Below, piece after piece: positions 27,996 through 36,651 of a stretch of 64,000 nucleotides of DNA. The position numbers and the translations under genes were made by a program. The DNA is taken from positions 62,001 to 126,000 of the IMG/VR virus record IMGVR_UViG_3300044712_000810. One strand, given 5' to 3'. Each line of letters begins with the position of its first letter. Position 1 is the first letter of the stretch. This DNA comes from a virus. The notes under the pieces are model-generated. The model made no database searches, had not been told where the DNA came from, and was given only the letters and a program-made list of their open reading frames with translations.

Positions 27996-29249
27996 TTAAG
28001 CATAGTTATCAGAAACTCTTTCAGAACCAGCCAACTGTGTTGATTTATTCGGGTCTTTCCATGTACTTGTTGCATATGGTTTTTGTTGTGCGTCTGAAAT
28101 TCCTTGTGTCAATTCGATACTACTTCTAGTATCACCAAATGCAGAAAGAACATTAGTAAGTTCTTCAAATATCCACATATTTCTACCAGTTTTAATAGTA
28201 GCTTCTCTAAATCCAGCACATGAATATGTAATAGGTAAAGTTGTAATCTCACTTTGTCCTCTGGTTCCAATTAACTCTTTCGATGGCATAGTAGTTGGAA
28301 ATATACCAATACATTTACATGCATAAGTAATTTTACTTTGATTCGGTAAATACTTAACTATATATGCAGCACCCATATAATCAAACATCATTGATTGTTC
28401 ATACTGTGTTTGTTGTAAATCCATATACTCCGAAGACGGCTTAACATAACCATCTAATACATCACGCATATATTCAGTCCAAATCAAATGATAAGTATAA
28501 ACATCAAGATTATAATTATCAATACATGTCAATGATAAACTATCAGAATGGTTAACTTCCGTTGGATATGGTGAATTCGCAACACGGTTAGCATGGTTTG
28601 CTGTATTAACTGTACTGGCCGGAGGTGTAAAATCTATAGCTGAAAATGTTAAAAATCGTGAGATGTCGGCCAAGTTATTAGATTGTCCAGAACCGATAGC
28701 AAAATTATATGAGTCGGCTCTTAAATTAACAGAATTTCTTCCACGTCTTCCATCAATACTATCTTTTAATGTTGACGAATCAACATTTCGATATCCACTT
28801 AAATCTGGCGGAACAAGAAAAACAAAAGTAAATCCGTTTATATCCGGATCATATACACGAAACATTTGGTTCATAAAATACTTTAAGACAGGATTATCTT
28901 GAAGATATTCTTCAACCATTTCCGAATATGAAAAACGAAAATTACCATCTTTTCCACTAGAAGCTACAGTTGGTGTAGGTCTACCTGGTGTAAATGTACC
29001 TAAACCACCACGATTTACTCCAAAAATACTCTGGACTTGATTGTAACCTCCAAGTCCAGAGTATCCACCAGAACCAAAAGAAGGTCCTGGATTTAGAATT
29101 CCACCAGTGGCTTTATTTATAGCGGATGCACCGATATTTAAACCGGTATTTACTGCGGTATTGATAGCAACGTTTCCAATTGTAGATAATAGATCTTTGA
29201 TAATTGCAGAAGATGATCTAGGAGAACCACTAATATATTCGTCGGCCAT
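27996..29249 (-). CDS. Tail-associated structural protein
   Basis: 417 residues. The N-terminal ~95 residues are Gly/Ser/Pro-rich. The core contains FTFVFLVPPDLSGY (~140), the aromatic stretch YTYHLIWTEYMRDVLDGY (~253) and a beta region VKYLPNQSKITYACKCIGIFPTT (~299) followed by EITTLPITYSCAGF, a pattern I associate with tube or tube-terminator-type proteins. The C-terminus is low complexity. It precedes the gp6-like gene in the operon. An exact T4 equivalent cannot be named. Confidence 0.6.
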   Translation of the reverse strand: MADEYISGSPRSSSAIIKDLLSTIGNVAINTAVNTGLNIGASAINKATGGILNPGPSFGSGGYSGLGGYNQVQSIFGVNRGGLGTFTPGRPTPTVASSGKDGNFRFSYSEMVEEYLQDNPVLKYFMNQMFRVYDPDINGFTFVFLVPPDLSGYRNVDSSTLKDSIDGRRGRNSVNLRADSYNFAIGSGQSNNLADISRFLTFSAIDFTPPASTVNTANHANRVANSPYPTEVNHSDSLSLTCIDNYNLDVYTYHLIWTEYMRDVLDGYVKPSSEYMDLQQTQYEQSMMFDYMGAAYIVKYLPNQSKITYACKCIGIFPTTMPSKELIGTRGQSEITTLPITYSCAGFREATIKTGRNMWIFEELTNVLSAFGDTRSSIELTQGISDAQQKPYATSTWKDPNKSTQLAGSERVSDNYA

Positions 29250-29264
29250 ATTAAAACTCCGCTA

Positions 29265-30551
29265 TTAAAATGATTGACCTTTGCAAATATTCTTTCTAAG
29301 GTTATGATGTAAACCATAAATAATTACGTTACGAATTTGTATTTTATTTACATTACTATAATTATTAAAATTTACTCCAATTTTTGATTGGAATATATCT
29401 TCAAGTAATGAATTTAACAATGATTGAATTTTATTAGTTTCTTCATTATTTTTACTACTAATTACATTTTTCTTAAGATTTAAGAAATAATCTGATTTAC
29501 AAATGTCAGTTTTATCATTAACGTTTGTTCTGGATAAAACTAATGTTAAAAGGTCATGAACAGTATCATAATATTTATGACTATGCATAGATATTAAAAT
29601 CTTTTCAATTACTTTCATCGACACTTTAGTTGTTGAGTTGATTGTAGAGATTAATGCCGGTGGATATTGTGGGTTACTATTCATTGTAATATAGTCTGTA
29701 ACTGTAGTCGCAATTTCATCACGATTACTAATTGTACTATATTCTTCAAATCCAGCTTCATTATCCTCATCACCTTTAACAATTTGAGTTGACATTTGCA
29801 TACCTTGTTCTCTTGCTTTCATGTACATTGGAAGCAAGCCACCAAGCGCTTCACTTTTACCAGTCTCAACATTTGTTCTCATATTGAAAACGAATATTTG
29901 ACGGATACGTGAGTGTGCTTGTTCGAATAAACGTTTCATCATTCGTGGACTTTTAAGAATTTCTGGAGCATATTTTTCTAAAATAGATGGAGCAAAATAA
30001 TCTTTAAGTAATGTTACCGGTGTTTCAAACTTACTAACTTTATGTTTATTGTTTGTCATATGCGTAACAACATATTTCATAACACGCTTATCACAGAATT
30101 TTAAATAACGATGTTTACGTCCATTCCAAAGCTTCATCATCATTAACATGAACGCATTTTTTGTAAAGTTATCTTTCTTATTTACTAAACCCCAGTAAAT
30201 AAGTATTGATAACATTTGATAATATGGATCACTAAACATTTTAGCATTCGATGGATGACCCCATTCTTCAGTAAATGCTTGTGATGATACTTTTTGGTCT
30301 AAATTTAATCTTGTATAAAATTTTAAAACGACCGTTTCGGGAACTGTGAATTTAAAGCAGAAACCTTCATCACTAGACATCATTTGAGTATATGCTTGCG
30401 CAATAACTTTTGACATCTCTGAATAGATTTCAGCTTCTGCTCCTTTCTTCATTTCCCCATCGATCATATGATATAATCCAACGACACCAGACGGCTTTGT
30501 TTCCTGACTTTCTTTTTCTGTCAAATATATTTGTTTTAGTAAAGTAGACAC
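29265..30551 (-). CDS. Hypothetical protein, helical
   Basis: 428 residues from a GTG start preceded by CGGAGGGTTCAC. Mostly helical, Met- and Lys-rich, with a basic middle (KLWNGRKHRYLKFCDKRVMK) and FEQAHSRIRQIFVF near residue 209. No motif or membrane segment recognised. It lies between the tail gene at 27996 and another unknown at 30579. Confidence 0.75.
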   Translation of the reverse strand: MSTLLKQIYLTEKESQETKPSGVVGLYHMIDGEMKKGAEAEIYSEMSKVIAQAYTQMMSSDEGFCFKFTVPETVVLKFYTRLNLDQKVSSQAFTEEWGHPSNAKMFSDPYYQMLSILIYWGLVNKKDNFTKNAFMLMMMKLWNGRKHRYLKFCDKRVMKYVVTHMTNNKHKVSKFETPVTLLKDYFAPSILEKYAPEILKSPRMMKRLFEQAHSRIRQIFVFNMRTNVETGKSEALGGLLPMYMKAREQGMQMSTQIVKGDEDNEAGFEEYSTISNRDEIATTVTDYITMNSNPQYPPALISTINSTTKVSMKVIEKILISMHSHKYYDTVHDLLTLVLSRTNVNDKTDICKSDYFLNLKKNVISSKNNEETNKIQSLLNSLLEDIFQSKIGVNFNNYSNVNKIQIRNVIIYGLHHNLRKNICKGQSF

Positions 30552-30578
30552 GTGAACCCTCCGAAGTTTATATTATGA

Positions 30579-31376
30579 TTAAACTATAGAGGCGACAATC
30601 TTACTGAGGTTGTGAATTTTTGTTTCAAATGACTCAATGAGATTAAGAAGTTCGCCTTGATCAAATACTAGACCGTAATCATCACTTTCACTAAGATGCT
30701 TTACTCTTGTCCATGTAGTAAATGGAAATGCTATTTTTGTAAGAAGCGTTTCAATAACTACACATTTAACTGCGGACTCAATTGCTTTTTCTGGCTGTAC
30801 ACCTTCTTGAATCAGTTGTTTTGTTAACGATCTAGATTCTTCTAAATACTTTGATTGTCTTTTTTCTGGCGAAAGATTATAAAAGTTCTTATCAATATGT
30901 TCAAATATTTTCTTAGATAATTTTTCATTTGCATCTTTAATTGATTCTTCTAAAATGTCAGATGTAATTCCTGATCCATAAATCTCAGGACGAACATTAA
31001 CAAACTCATAGATTTGTCTGACAGTTCTGAACATATCTACTAACAATGCTTGTGTACCTTCAATATGAATATCGTCAAGTTTTCTTAACATGTTTTGATA
31101 ATACATCATATCGACTCGCGCTTTACTTTCATAAGCAAGTTGATCATATTCTTCATATAATTCTTTACCCATGTCTGCGCGCTTCAAACCTTCATACAAC
31201 ATGTTTGTTGTGGGCTGTTTTGTTTCTTTTTGTTCTGTAATTGTTTTAAGAGCCTCTTTGGAAGCTTTCATAAACTCAAGTGCACTACTATCAAGAATAC
31301 TGCCTTCATTAAGATTGGTGGCTATATTATTCTTATCGAATAATGCAAATCCTTGTGGTTTTGTATGAAAAAACAT
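30579..31376 (-). CDS. Hypothetical coiled-coil protein
   Basis: 265 residues, start ATG 31376 after GGAGATAAGAT. Long charged helices dominate (KASKEALKTITEQKETKQ; ELYEEYDQLAYESKARVDMM). No family recognised. Spacing of 11 bases to the gene at 31388 and 27 to the next indicates one operon. Confidence 0.75.
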   Translation of the reverse strand: MFFHTKPQGFALFDKNNIATNLNEGSILDSSALEFMKASKEALKTITEQKETKQPTTNMLYEGLKRADMGKELYEEYDQLAYESKARVDMMYYQNMLRKLDDIHIEGTQALLVDMFRTVRQIYEFVNVRPEIYGSGITSDILEESIKDANEKLSKKIFEHIDKNFYNLSPEKRQSKYLEESRSLTKQLIQEGVQPEKAIESAVKCVVIETLLTKIAFPFTTWTRVKHLSESDDYGLVFDQGELLNLIESFETKIHNLSKIVASIV

Positions 31377-31387
31377 ATCTTATCTCC

Positions 31388-33481
31388 TTAATAATAATTT
31401 TGATTTTGATTCATTGGTTTATTTAAATGCGATTGAATAAATGTTTCTAATGTCGTAATACTTGTGGCGTTTATCGCAGTCATGAATTGGAATTTATAAT
31501 ATAATTTTCCTTTCTGTTCATCAATAACGATTATGTTTGGTACGCCAAGTCGCAAATTAATAAATTTGACTATATTTTTCACATAGTTTTCAGTAAGCGT
31601 AGTCATGTTTCTAACATCTGTATCATTCTTTACTAAATCTTGCCATGATTTAGCTAATACTACAGAATACAACGCGCTTACAACTTGTAATGGTAAAATT
31701 AAAGTATAGTTTGGAAGACTTAATACATCATTCTTTGTTGCATCTAATTCTACATCCAAAATTTTTACATATTCACAAAGTGCTACTTGTAATGAATATA
31801 AAAATAAAAAATAAAATGGCTGAATTATTATTCGTTTCAATTGTTTAATTAATGTATTTACAACTTGATCCGGATGAACACCAATATAATCGGTTGCTGC
31901 TGAACCATATAAACGTATTTCTTTAATATATGGATCAAAGAAAGAATCAATCGCGCCATAAATTTCTTGTTGAATGTTTTGAAGAATTGGTCCAGAATCA
32001 GTAATAAGTTCACTAATTTGACGTTCAATAGCTTTATTATGCGATGCACATGTTGATGCTATTTCTTCCATTTTAGATACAAATGATGAAAACTGTCTAT
32101 GATCATATGATGCGGATGCAATATTATTTGAGGAGTCTGATAATTCTGTAAACATTTTCTTAACTAATGATTGAGACTCTTCACCCAATGAATTACAAAG
32201 GTAAGTTACAGTTTTAACTTTATCAGAAGCTATTTCTGGACCTGAATCGGCTAAACTTGTTTCAATTTTTTCCATTAACTGATCTGCAATAATTGCTTGA
32301 ATCCTTGAATTCAATCGAGTATCAATTACATTTTCTTTAATAACAATATAATCAATATCATTTGATTTCGGATGAATAACATTCGCAGATGATCTTAAAA
32401 TTAAAGTACCAGTATTAGAAACTAACTTCATAAAATTTTGATGCATACCGAGGAAAATATTTTTTGTGTTTGGTGATAGTGTTCTTATTGTTGAAGATAT
32501 TTGTCCAGGTGAAACATCTAAACCGGTTTGTGATTTAATTAAATCTGGATTTAGCATAAATTTAAAAAATAATTTAGCTTGATCTAAATCTTGTTTAACT
32601 AATGTTAACATTCCAAAGATTTTATCAGATTCGAACTTATCTTTTAATTTCATTAATTGAGCATCTGGTTCTGCATATTGTGTATTAGGAATAGACAATT
32701 TTGGTTTAAATTTCATAACCGAAGATTCAAATTTCTTATATAATGCAGACATTGCTGGATGAGACTTTAACCATTCATCCATTGTTTCTTTAAATGATTT
32801 ATTAGGTTTAATAATATTATTTACTAATTTATACCACTCTGCTTGCGGCATACTTTTTAATTTTTCAATTATCTTATTTATATTTGCTTCACTATCTAAT
32901 TTTATATTAAGACCAATAGCAGCAATAAGAATATATGTTAATGATAATGTATCAATGTCAAATGTTTTTGTTCCGACAATAACAGGAATATCAATTAAGT
33001 TATCCATTGTAATTAATTCAACAAATGGCATTAATGCACTTAATCTAGGGTCAACATTTACTAATTGTTGAATAACTGCTGTACGTTCATGAATTCTACG
33101 TTGAATTTCATTTTTTGCACCAAAATCAGAAATATAATTTGGTGCAGGAATTCTATTAGCTTGAACTCTATCTTCAGCATACATTCCTGTTAATTTAGCC
33201 ATACCAATAACTGTTGCGACTTCAACTTCTTGGCCTTGTTCGTCAATAATAGGTTTGACTTGAGCACCAAGAGACATTAAGTTTAAACTATTACTAATAA
33301 AAATCTCTTTTAAAAATGTTATTGTTTGAAATTGACGGACAAACGTTTTATACTTACCTAATTTATCCGCAAACAACATCGGATAAACAAACACCATTTT
33401 TAAATGCTGATCTAACAGTTTACCCGGTTGGCGAAGACCAACTGTTGCTTTAGAATATTGCTTTAAACCTGTAATATTCAT
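31388..33481 (-). CDS. Hypothetical large helical protein
   Basis: 697 residues. Predominantly alpha-helical, with hydrophobic stretches around residues 560-600 (IIQPFYFLFLYSLQVALCEYV) and 620-640 (YTLILPLQVVSALYSVVLA) that may touch a membrane or form a buried core. The Asn/Gln-rich tail ends NQNQNYY. No family recognised. The gene directly follows the M48-like protease gene, which may link them functionally. Confidence 0.75.
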   Translation of the reverse strand: MNITGLKQYSKATVGLRQPGKLLDQHLKMVFVYPMLFADKLGKYKTFVRQFQTITFLKEIFISNSLNLMSLGAQVKPIIDEQGQEVEVATVIGMAKLTGMYAEDRVQANRIPAPNYISDFGAKNEIQRRIHERTAVIQQLVNVDPRLSALMPFVELITMDNLIDIPVIVGTKTFDIDTLSLTYILIAAIGLNIKLDSEANINKIIEKLKSMPQAEWYKLVNNIIKPNKSFKETMDEWLKSHPAMSALYKKFESSVMKFKPKLSIPNTQYAEPDAQLMKLKDKFESDKIFGMLTLVKQDLDQAKLFFKFMLNPDLIKSQTGLDVSPGQISSTIRTLSPNTKNIFLGMHQNFMKLVSNTGTLILRSSANVIHPKSNDIDYIVIKENVIDTRLNSRIQAIIADQLMEKIETSLADSGPEIASDKVKTVTYLCNSLGEESQSLVKKMFTELSDSSNNIASASYDHRQFSSFVSKMEEIASTCASHNKAIERQISELITDSGPILQNIQQEIYGAIDSFFDPYIKEIRLYGSAATDYIGVHPDQVVNTLIKQLKRIIIQPFYFLFLYSLQVALCEYVKILDVELDATKNDVLSLPNYTLILPLQVVSALYSVVLAKSWQDLVKNDTDVRNMTTLTENYVKNIVKFINLRLGVPNIIVIDEQKGKLYYKFQFMTAINATSITTLETFIQSHLNKPMNQNQNYY

Positions 33482-33492
33482 GTGAGTCCTCT

Positions 33493-34350
33493 TTATTTAC
33501 ACTTTAAACTACTAAATATAATTGTAAGTTCTTTGTCATCTATTTTATATATATCTTTATACTTAGTAAAAATATTATTCATAAGAGCACAAATTCTAGT
33601 CTTATCTTCAGGATGTTGTCTTGTAAAAACTAAATTAGCCATGGATGCAATCATTTTATATAGTAAACTTTCATTATGTTTCTTTTTACTTGCTTCAATT
33701 TCTAAATGAAATTTGAATAATACTTTTGCTAATTCGTCTCCATAACCATATTTCACTGCATAGTTATCAGCTTTATACTCGCCTGCATGTTCAAAAAATG
33801 TAAGCGTTCGACTAACAATCATTAAAGAACCGATCAAAAAAATTGCGCCTGGTAAATGAAACCAGTCTAAAACAAAATTGGAGGCCGCCCGAACTTTGTC
33901 GGACAGCCACCAGATATAATGTGCATAATTACCTGAATGTGCATACGCATGACCTAATTCATGTAATAGAATTGCGGTCATTTGACGCGATGAACATTTA
34001 TCAATTATTTTCTTACCGAAACAAATATATACAGAATCGATGTACTTAGATAAGTCGGCATCTGCTACTTGTAAATTTGCTTCAGGTTCTTTTTTCTGTT
34101 TTATTAATTTACCCATATCAAGAACAAATGTATTCTTATATATAGGTATAATCCATGAATCTGCTGTTGATTTTTTAACAAATACAACAACTTTTTCAAT
34201 ACCTGTAAATTCTTTAATATGTTGTACTAATTTATTTTTAGCATCAACGTCGCCAATATTAATTTTTAATTTATCGAAATCACCATCTATTTGTCTTAAA
34301 ATAGATGATCTTTCTTGTGCTACTTCTAATAAAATTTTATCATCATACAT
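33493..34350 (-). CDS. M48-like membrane zinc metalloprotease
   Basis: 285 residues from ATG 34350 after TTGGAGATAATC; the longer frame upstream lacks a ribosome site. HELGH (130-134) gives two zinc ligands and the catalytic Glu, and E191 in GEYKADNYAV is the expected third ligand of HtpX/Ste24-type (M48) peptidases. A membrane segment (~166-184, LPGAIFLIGSLMIVSRTLTF) lies between the two motifs, as in M48 proteins. HtpX degrades misfolded membrane proteins in bacteria. A phage copy may process a phage membrane protein or host envelope proteins. The family call is firm, the substrate unknown. Confidence 0.75.
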   Translation of the reverse strand: MYDDKILLEVAQERSSILRQIDGDFDKLKINIGDVDAKNKLVQHIKEFTGIEKVVVFVKKSTADSWIIPIYKNTFVLDMGKLIKQKKEPEANLQVADADLSKYIDSVYICFGKKIIDKCSSRQMTAILLHELGHAYAHSGNYAHYIWWLSDKVRAASNFVLDWFHLPGAIFLIGSLMIVSRTLTFFEHAGEYKADNYAVKYGYGDELAKVLFKFHLEIEASKKKHNESLLYKMIASMANLVFTRQHPEDKTRICALMNNIFTKYKDIYKIDDKELTIIFSSLKCK

Positions 34351-34363
34351 GATTATCTCCAAT

Positions 34364-35329
34364 TTATTTAACTGGACAATTCGAAGAATATAAACAAAAG
34401 AAACATGCTTTTTTATTAATAAAAGGATCTTGAGGAGATGGTATTTTATTATTATCAATATACCAATTGATACACTTTAACTTCTGGTCAATGAAATCCA
34501 TATATGGTTTCGGATCAAAAGTAGATAAGTCAAGTGTAAGACTTTTAATAAAGTAAAATGGATCTGACTTTGATGACAATGCCTTTTTAATAGTGGTTAC
34601 GGCCGCTAAAGCTTCACCAATATTTTCAACATCAGCAGCAATAATATCGTGTGCGATATATAAAAATTGAATTTTCTTAATATCGTATTTTTTATATTTT
34701 GGTTTTGGTGAACGCGTAACAATTTCAGGATTACGAATTTCATCAATATAATTTTCTAAAATGTATTTATAAACCATCGTTTGATAAAAGTCTGGAGTTC
34801 TAGGCTTTTGACTTCTTATAATGGATTCATAATCTTTATATGTACATGTTTTAATTTCAACCAACACGTCAGTACCAATTAAACAGTCAATACGACCACT
34901 GAAACGAACACTTGGAACTTTCATTGATACTTCTGTTTCTGTAAATTGATCTGTATTACATTGAATAAAATCATGAACAGCAGAACCGATTGTATTTCTC
35001 ATAAATATTGGAAGCCATTTATCTGCATAATTCTCAACAGGCACATTTAAAATTTTATTAACAATACTTAGGATGCAACCGTGGGCAACATCGTGACCAC
35101 TTATATTCGATGCAACTTCCATATACGCTTTGTTTTTGGCCTGAGATTTATGATATAATTCTCTTGAAAAATCTTTAATATCAAATAATGCACCACTTGG
35201 AAGATCATCAGATTCTTCCATCACCATCTGTTGTGATTGTTCCGGTGTTGCTGTATTTACAGATTTTTGTGTTGTGATGTTTTCATTTGTATTTTCAATA
35301 ATATCTAAAATTCCATTAAATTCACTCAA
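34364..35329 (-). CDS. Cas4/RecB-like PD-(D/E)XK nuclease with Fe-S cysteines
   Basis: 321 residues. Nuclease motifs in order: H119 in GSAVHDFI, D148 in SGRIDCLIG, EIK (158-160) in VLVEIKTC, and a Q183-x3-Y187 motif (YQTMVYKYI). Cysteines C309, C312 and C318 at the C-terminus (CFFCLYSSNC) plus C85 fit the 4Fe-4S arrangement of Cas4 and AddB-type nucleases. It likely trims DNA ends in recombination or replication. A UvsX-like recombinase is three genes upstream in the same orientation, and a promoter-like element lies 38 bases before its start. No CRISPR array is nearby, so a recombination role is favoured. Confidence 0.75.
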   Translation of the reverse strand: MSEFNGILDIIENTNENITTQKSVNTATPEQSQQMVMEESDDLPSGALFDIKDFSRELYHKSQAKNKAYMEVASNISGHDVAHGCILSIVNKILNVPVENYADKWLPIFMRNTIGSAVHDFIQCNTDQFTETEVSMKVPSVRFSGRIDCLIGTDVLVEIKTCTYKDYESIIRSQKPRTPDFYQTMVYKYILENYIDEIRNPEIVTRSPKPKYKKYDIKKIQFLYIAHDIIAADVENIGEALAAVTTIKKALSSKSDPFYFIKSLTLDLSTFDPKPYMDFIDQKLKCINWYIDNNKIPSPQDPFINKKACFFCLYSSNCPVK

Positions 35330-35366
35330 AACGCGCCTCCAAAATCCGTTATGTATTTACTAAACT

Positions 35367-35386
35367 TATTTTTTTATAAAAGTAGA
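35367..35386 (-). promoter_or_regulatory. Candidate phage promoter for nuclease gene
   Basis: Minus-strand TCTACTTTTATAAAAAAATA matches TCTAGTTTCATATAAAAATA at 17 of 20 positions. It lies 38 bases before the ATG at 35329, just after a terminator. Confidence 0.45.
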
Positions 35387-35399
35387 ATTTTTTTGAAAT

Positions 35400-35425
35400 G
35401 GGGGAGGAAAATTCATTCCTCCCCC
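35400..35425 (-). terminator. Hairpin terminator after small basic protein gene
   Basis: GGGGGAGGAA-loop-TTCCTCCCCC; minus-strand tail CATTTCAAAAAAATT is not a clean T-run, so efficiency is uncertain. Confidence 0.65.
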
Positions 35426-35434
35426 TGTAAAACA

Positions 35435-35689
35435 TTATTTATGCTTTGGTGCAGCCTTTGGTGCCATTCCTGCTTGACCCATGGCAATCTTACGAGCAGC
35501 CATAAGTGCTTTAGAACTATACTTTTTCATAATAGCCATTTTAACAGTTAAGTATGCGCGACGAAGTTTTTGATATTTTGCGAGAAGTGGATCATTACTG
35601 CGAGCAGCAAGTTTAAGAGCAAGACCACCAACAAGTGCATTCAATTTAGCAGCGCGTGTACGCTTGTGCATAGTATCTCTAAGAGCCAT
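35435..35689 (-). CDS. Small very basic protein
   Basis: 84 residues, rich in Lys, Arg and Ala (MALRDTMHKRTRAAKLNALVGG..., ending APKAAPKHK). No acidic stretch to balance the charge, so nucleic-acid binding or packaging with the genome is plausible. G+C is higher than in neighbours, suggesting strong expression. It is closed by a hairpin. Family unknown. Confidence 0.75.
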   Translation of the reverse strand: MALRDTMHKRTRAAKLNALVGGLALKLAARSNDPLLAKYQKLRRAYLTVKMAIMKKYSSKALMAARKIAMGQAGMAPKAAPKHK

Positions 35690-35709
35690 TTTAAAAATCC
35701 TCCATTTAA

Positions 35710-36633
35710 TTATCTATATTTATTAAAATCTTTACTGCCTTCGATTTCTTTTTTAGATTGATAAAGTTTTGATCGAAGAGTATTTATCCATTTTGTTTTT
35801 TCCGCTTCTTGTTCATCTTTATAGATGAAACTTAAAACTCTTTCAAAATTTTTAAAAGCTTCATGTGCTTGATCATACATTGGTTTACAATGAGCACTAA
35901 TATTAGTTTTTGAAATAACTTTCATTATTTCATCTGGATCAAATGATCCAATATTATTATCACCACCTGTAGTTTTCATACAAATGAAATAACTTTTCAT
36001 ATATAATGCAATAACATCAACCAATGATGAAAGATAACATTCAGATAAACAAGTACCTTGTTTAAGTCCTTCTGTTGTAGTTAACATACCCTTAAACAAT
36101 GGCTTCTTTTCACTAACAGCAAAATAACTTGTCATTGATAAGTTTTCGGCAGTTATACCACATCTGACGTAACATTGTTTTGAATTTTGTTGAATTATAG
36201 CATATCTAAATTTAAAATAACGACCTTGTTTAGATACTGCTTTTCCAAAAGATTCAAAGAAATGTCCGACTTTAGATAACGTGCCAAATAAAACTTTAGG
36301 TATATCCTTATATGTAAAATAAGCAATAATCATTAAGATTCCATATCCAATACTTTCAAGTCCAAACTCAGTTAATACTTCTTCAGTATTTTCTTGAGTT
36401 GGTCTAATTTCTTCAAAAACAGAATCTAAATATGTTTTAAATATTTGTTGTTGTGTGACCTTACTACGATCATACAACATATCATATAATTCAATATCGT
36501 TTTCACGTAGATCCACGACTAATTCATACAAGTGTGTCGCAATACTATCCGAATCACAGGTTGGATCAATTTCTTTTAATTTATTATCCAATATGTAGGC
36601 TTCGGATATCTCTTTAAGAAATCTGACATCCAT
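35710..36633 (-). CDS. Hypothetical protein with central hydrophobic segment
   Basis: 307 residues. An N-terminal helical domain is followed by VLTEFGLESIGYG and a hydrophobic stretch (~96-106, YGILMIIAYFTY). A Cys-containing middle region follows (CYVRCGITAEN; GTCLSECYLSS) and a charged C-terminal helix. VLTE could be a prohead-protease-like site but lacks A/G at the next position. Downstream of the recombinase by 18 bases. Function unknown. Confidence 0.7.
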   Translation of the reverse strand: MDVRFLKEISEAYILDNKLKEIDPTCDSDSIATHLYELVVDLRENDIELYDMLYDRSKVTQQQIFKTYLDSVFEEIRPTQENTEEVLTEFGLESIGYGILMIIAYFTYKDIPKVLFGTLSKVGHFFESFGKAVSKQGRYFKFRYAIIQQNSKQCYVRCGITAENLSMTSYFAVSEKKPLFKGMLTTTEGLKQGTCLSECYLSSLVDVIALYMKSYFICMKTTGGDNNIGSFDPDEIMKVISKTNISAHCKPMYDQAHEAFKNFERVLSFIYKDEQEAEKTKWINTLRSKLYQSKKEIEGSKDFNKYR

Positions 36634-36651
36634 CTTAATCTCCTACGTTAC

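Noticed and set aside
34351-34458. N-terminal 36-residue extension of the M48-like protease
   Set aside because: It overlaps the end of the upstream nuclease gene and has no ribosome site, while ATG 34350 has TTGGAG at proper spacing.
34364-35329. Cas4-like gene as part of a CRISPR system
   Set aside because: No cas1, cas2 or repeat array nearby; the near neighbours (recombinase) favour a recombination role.
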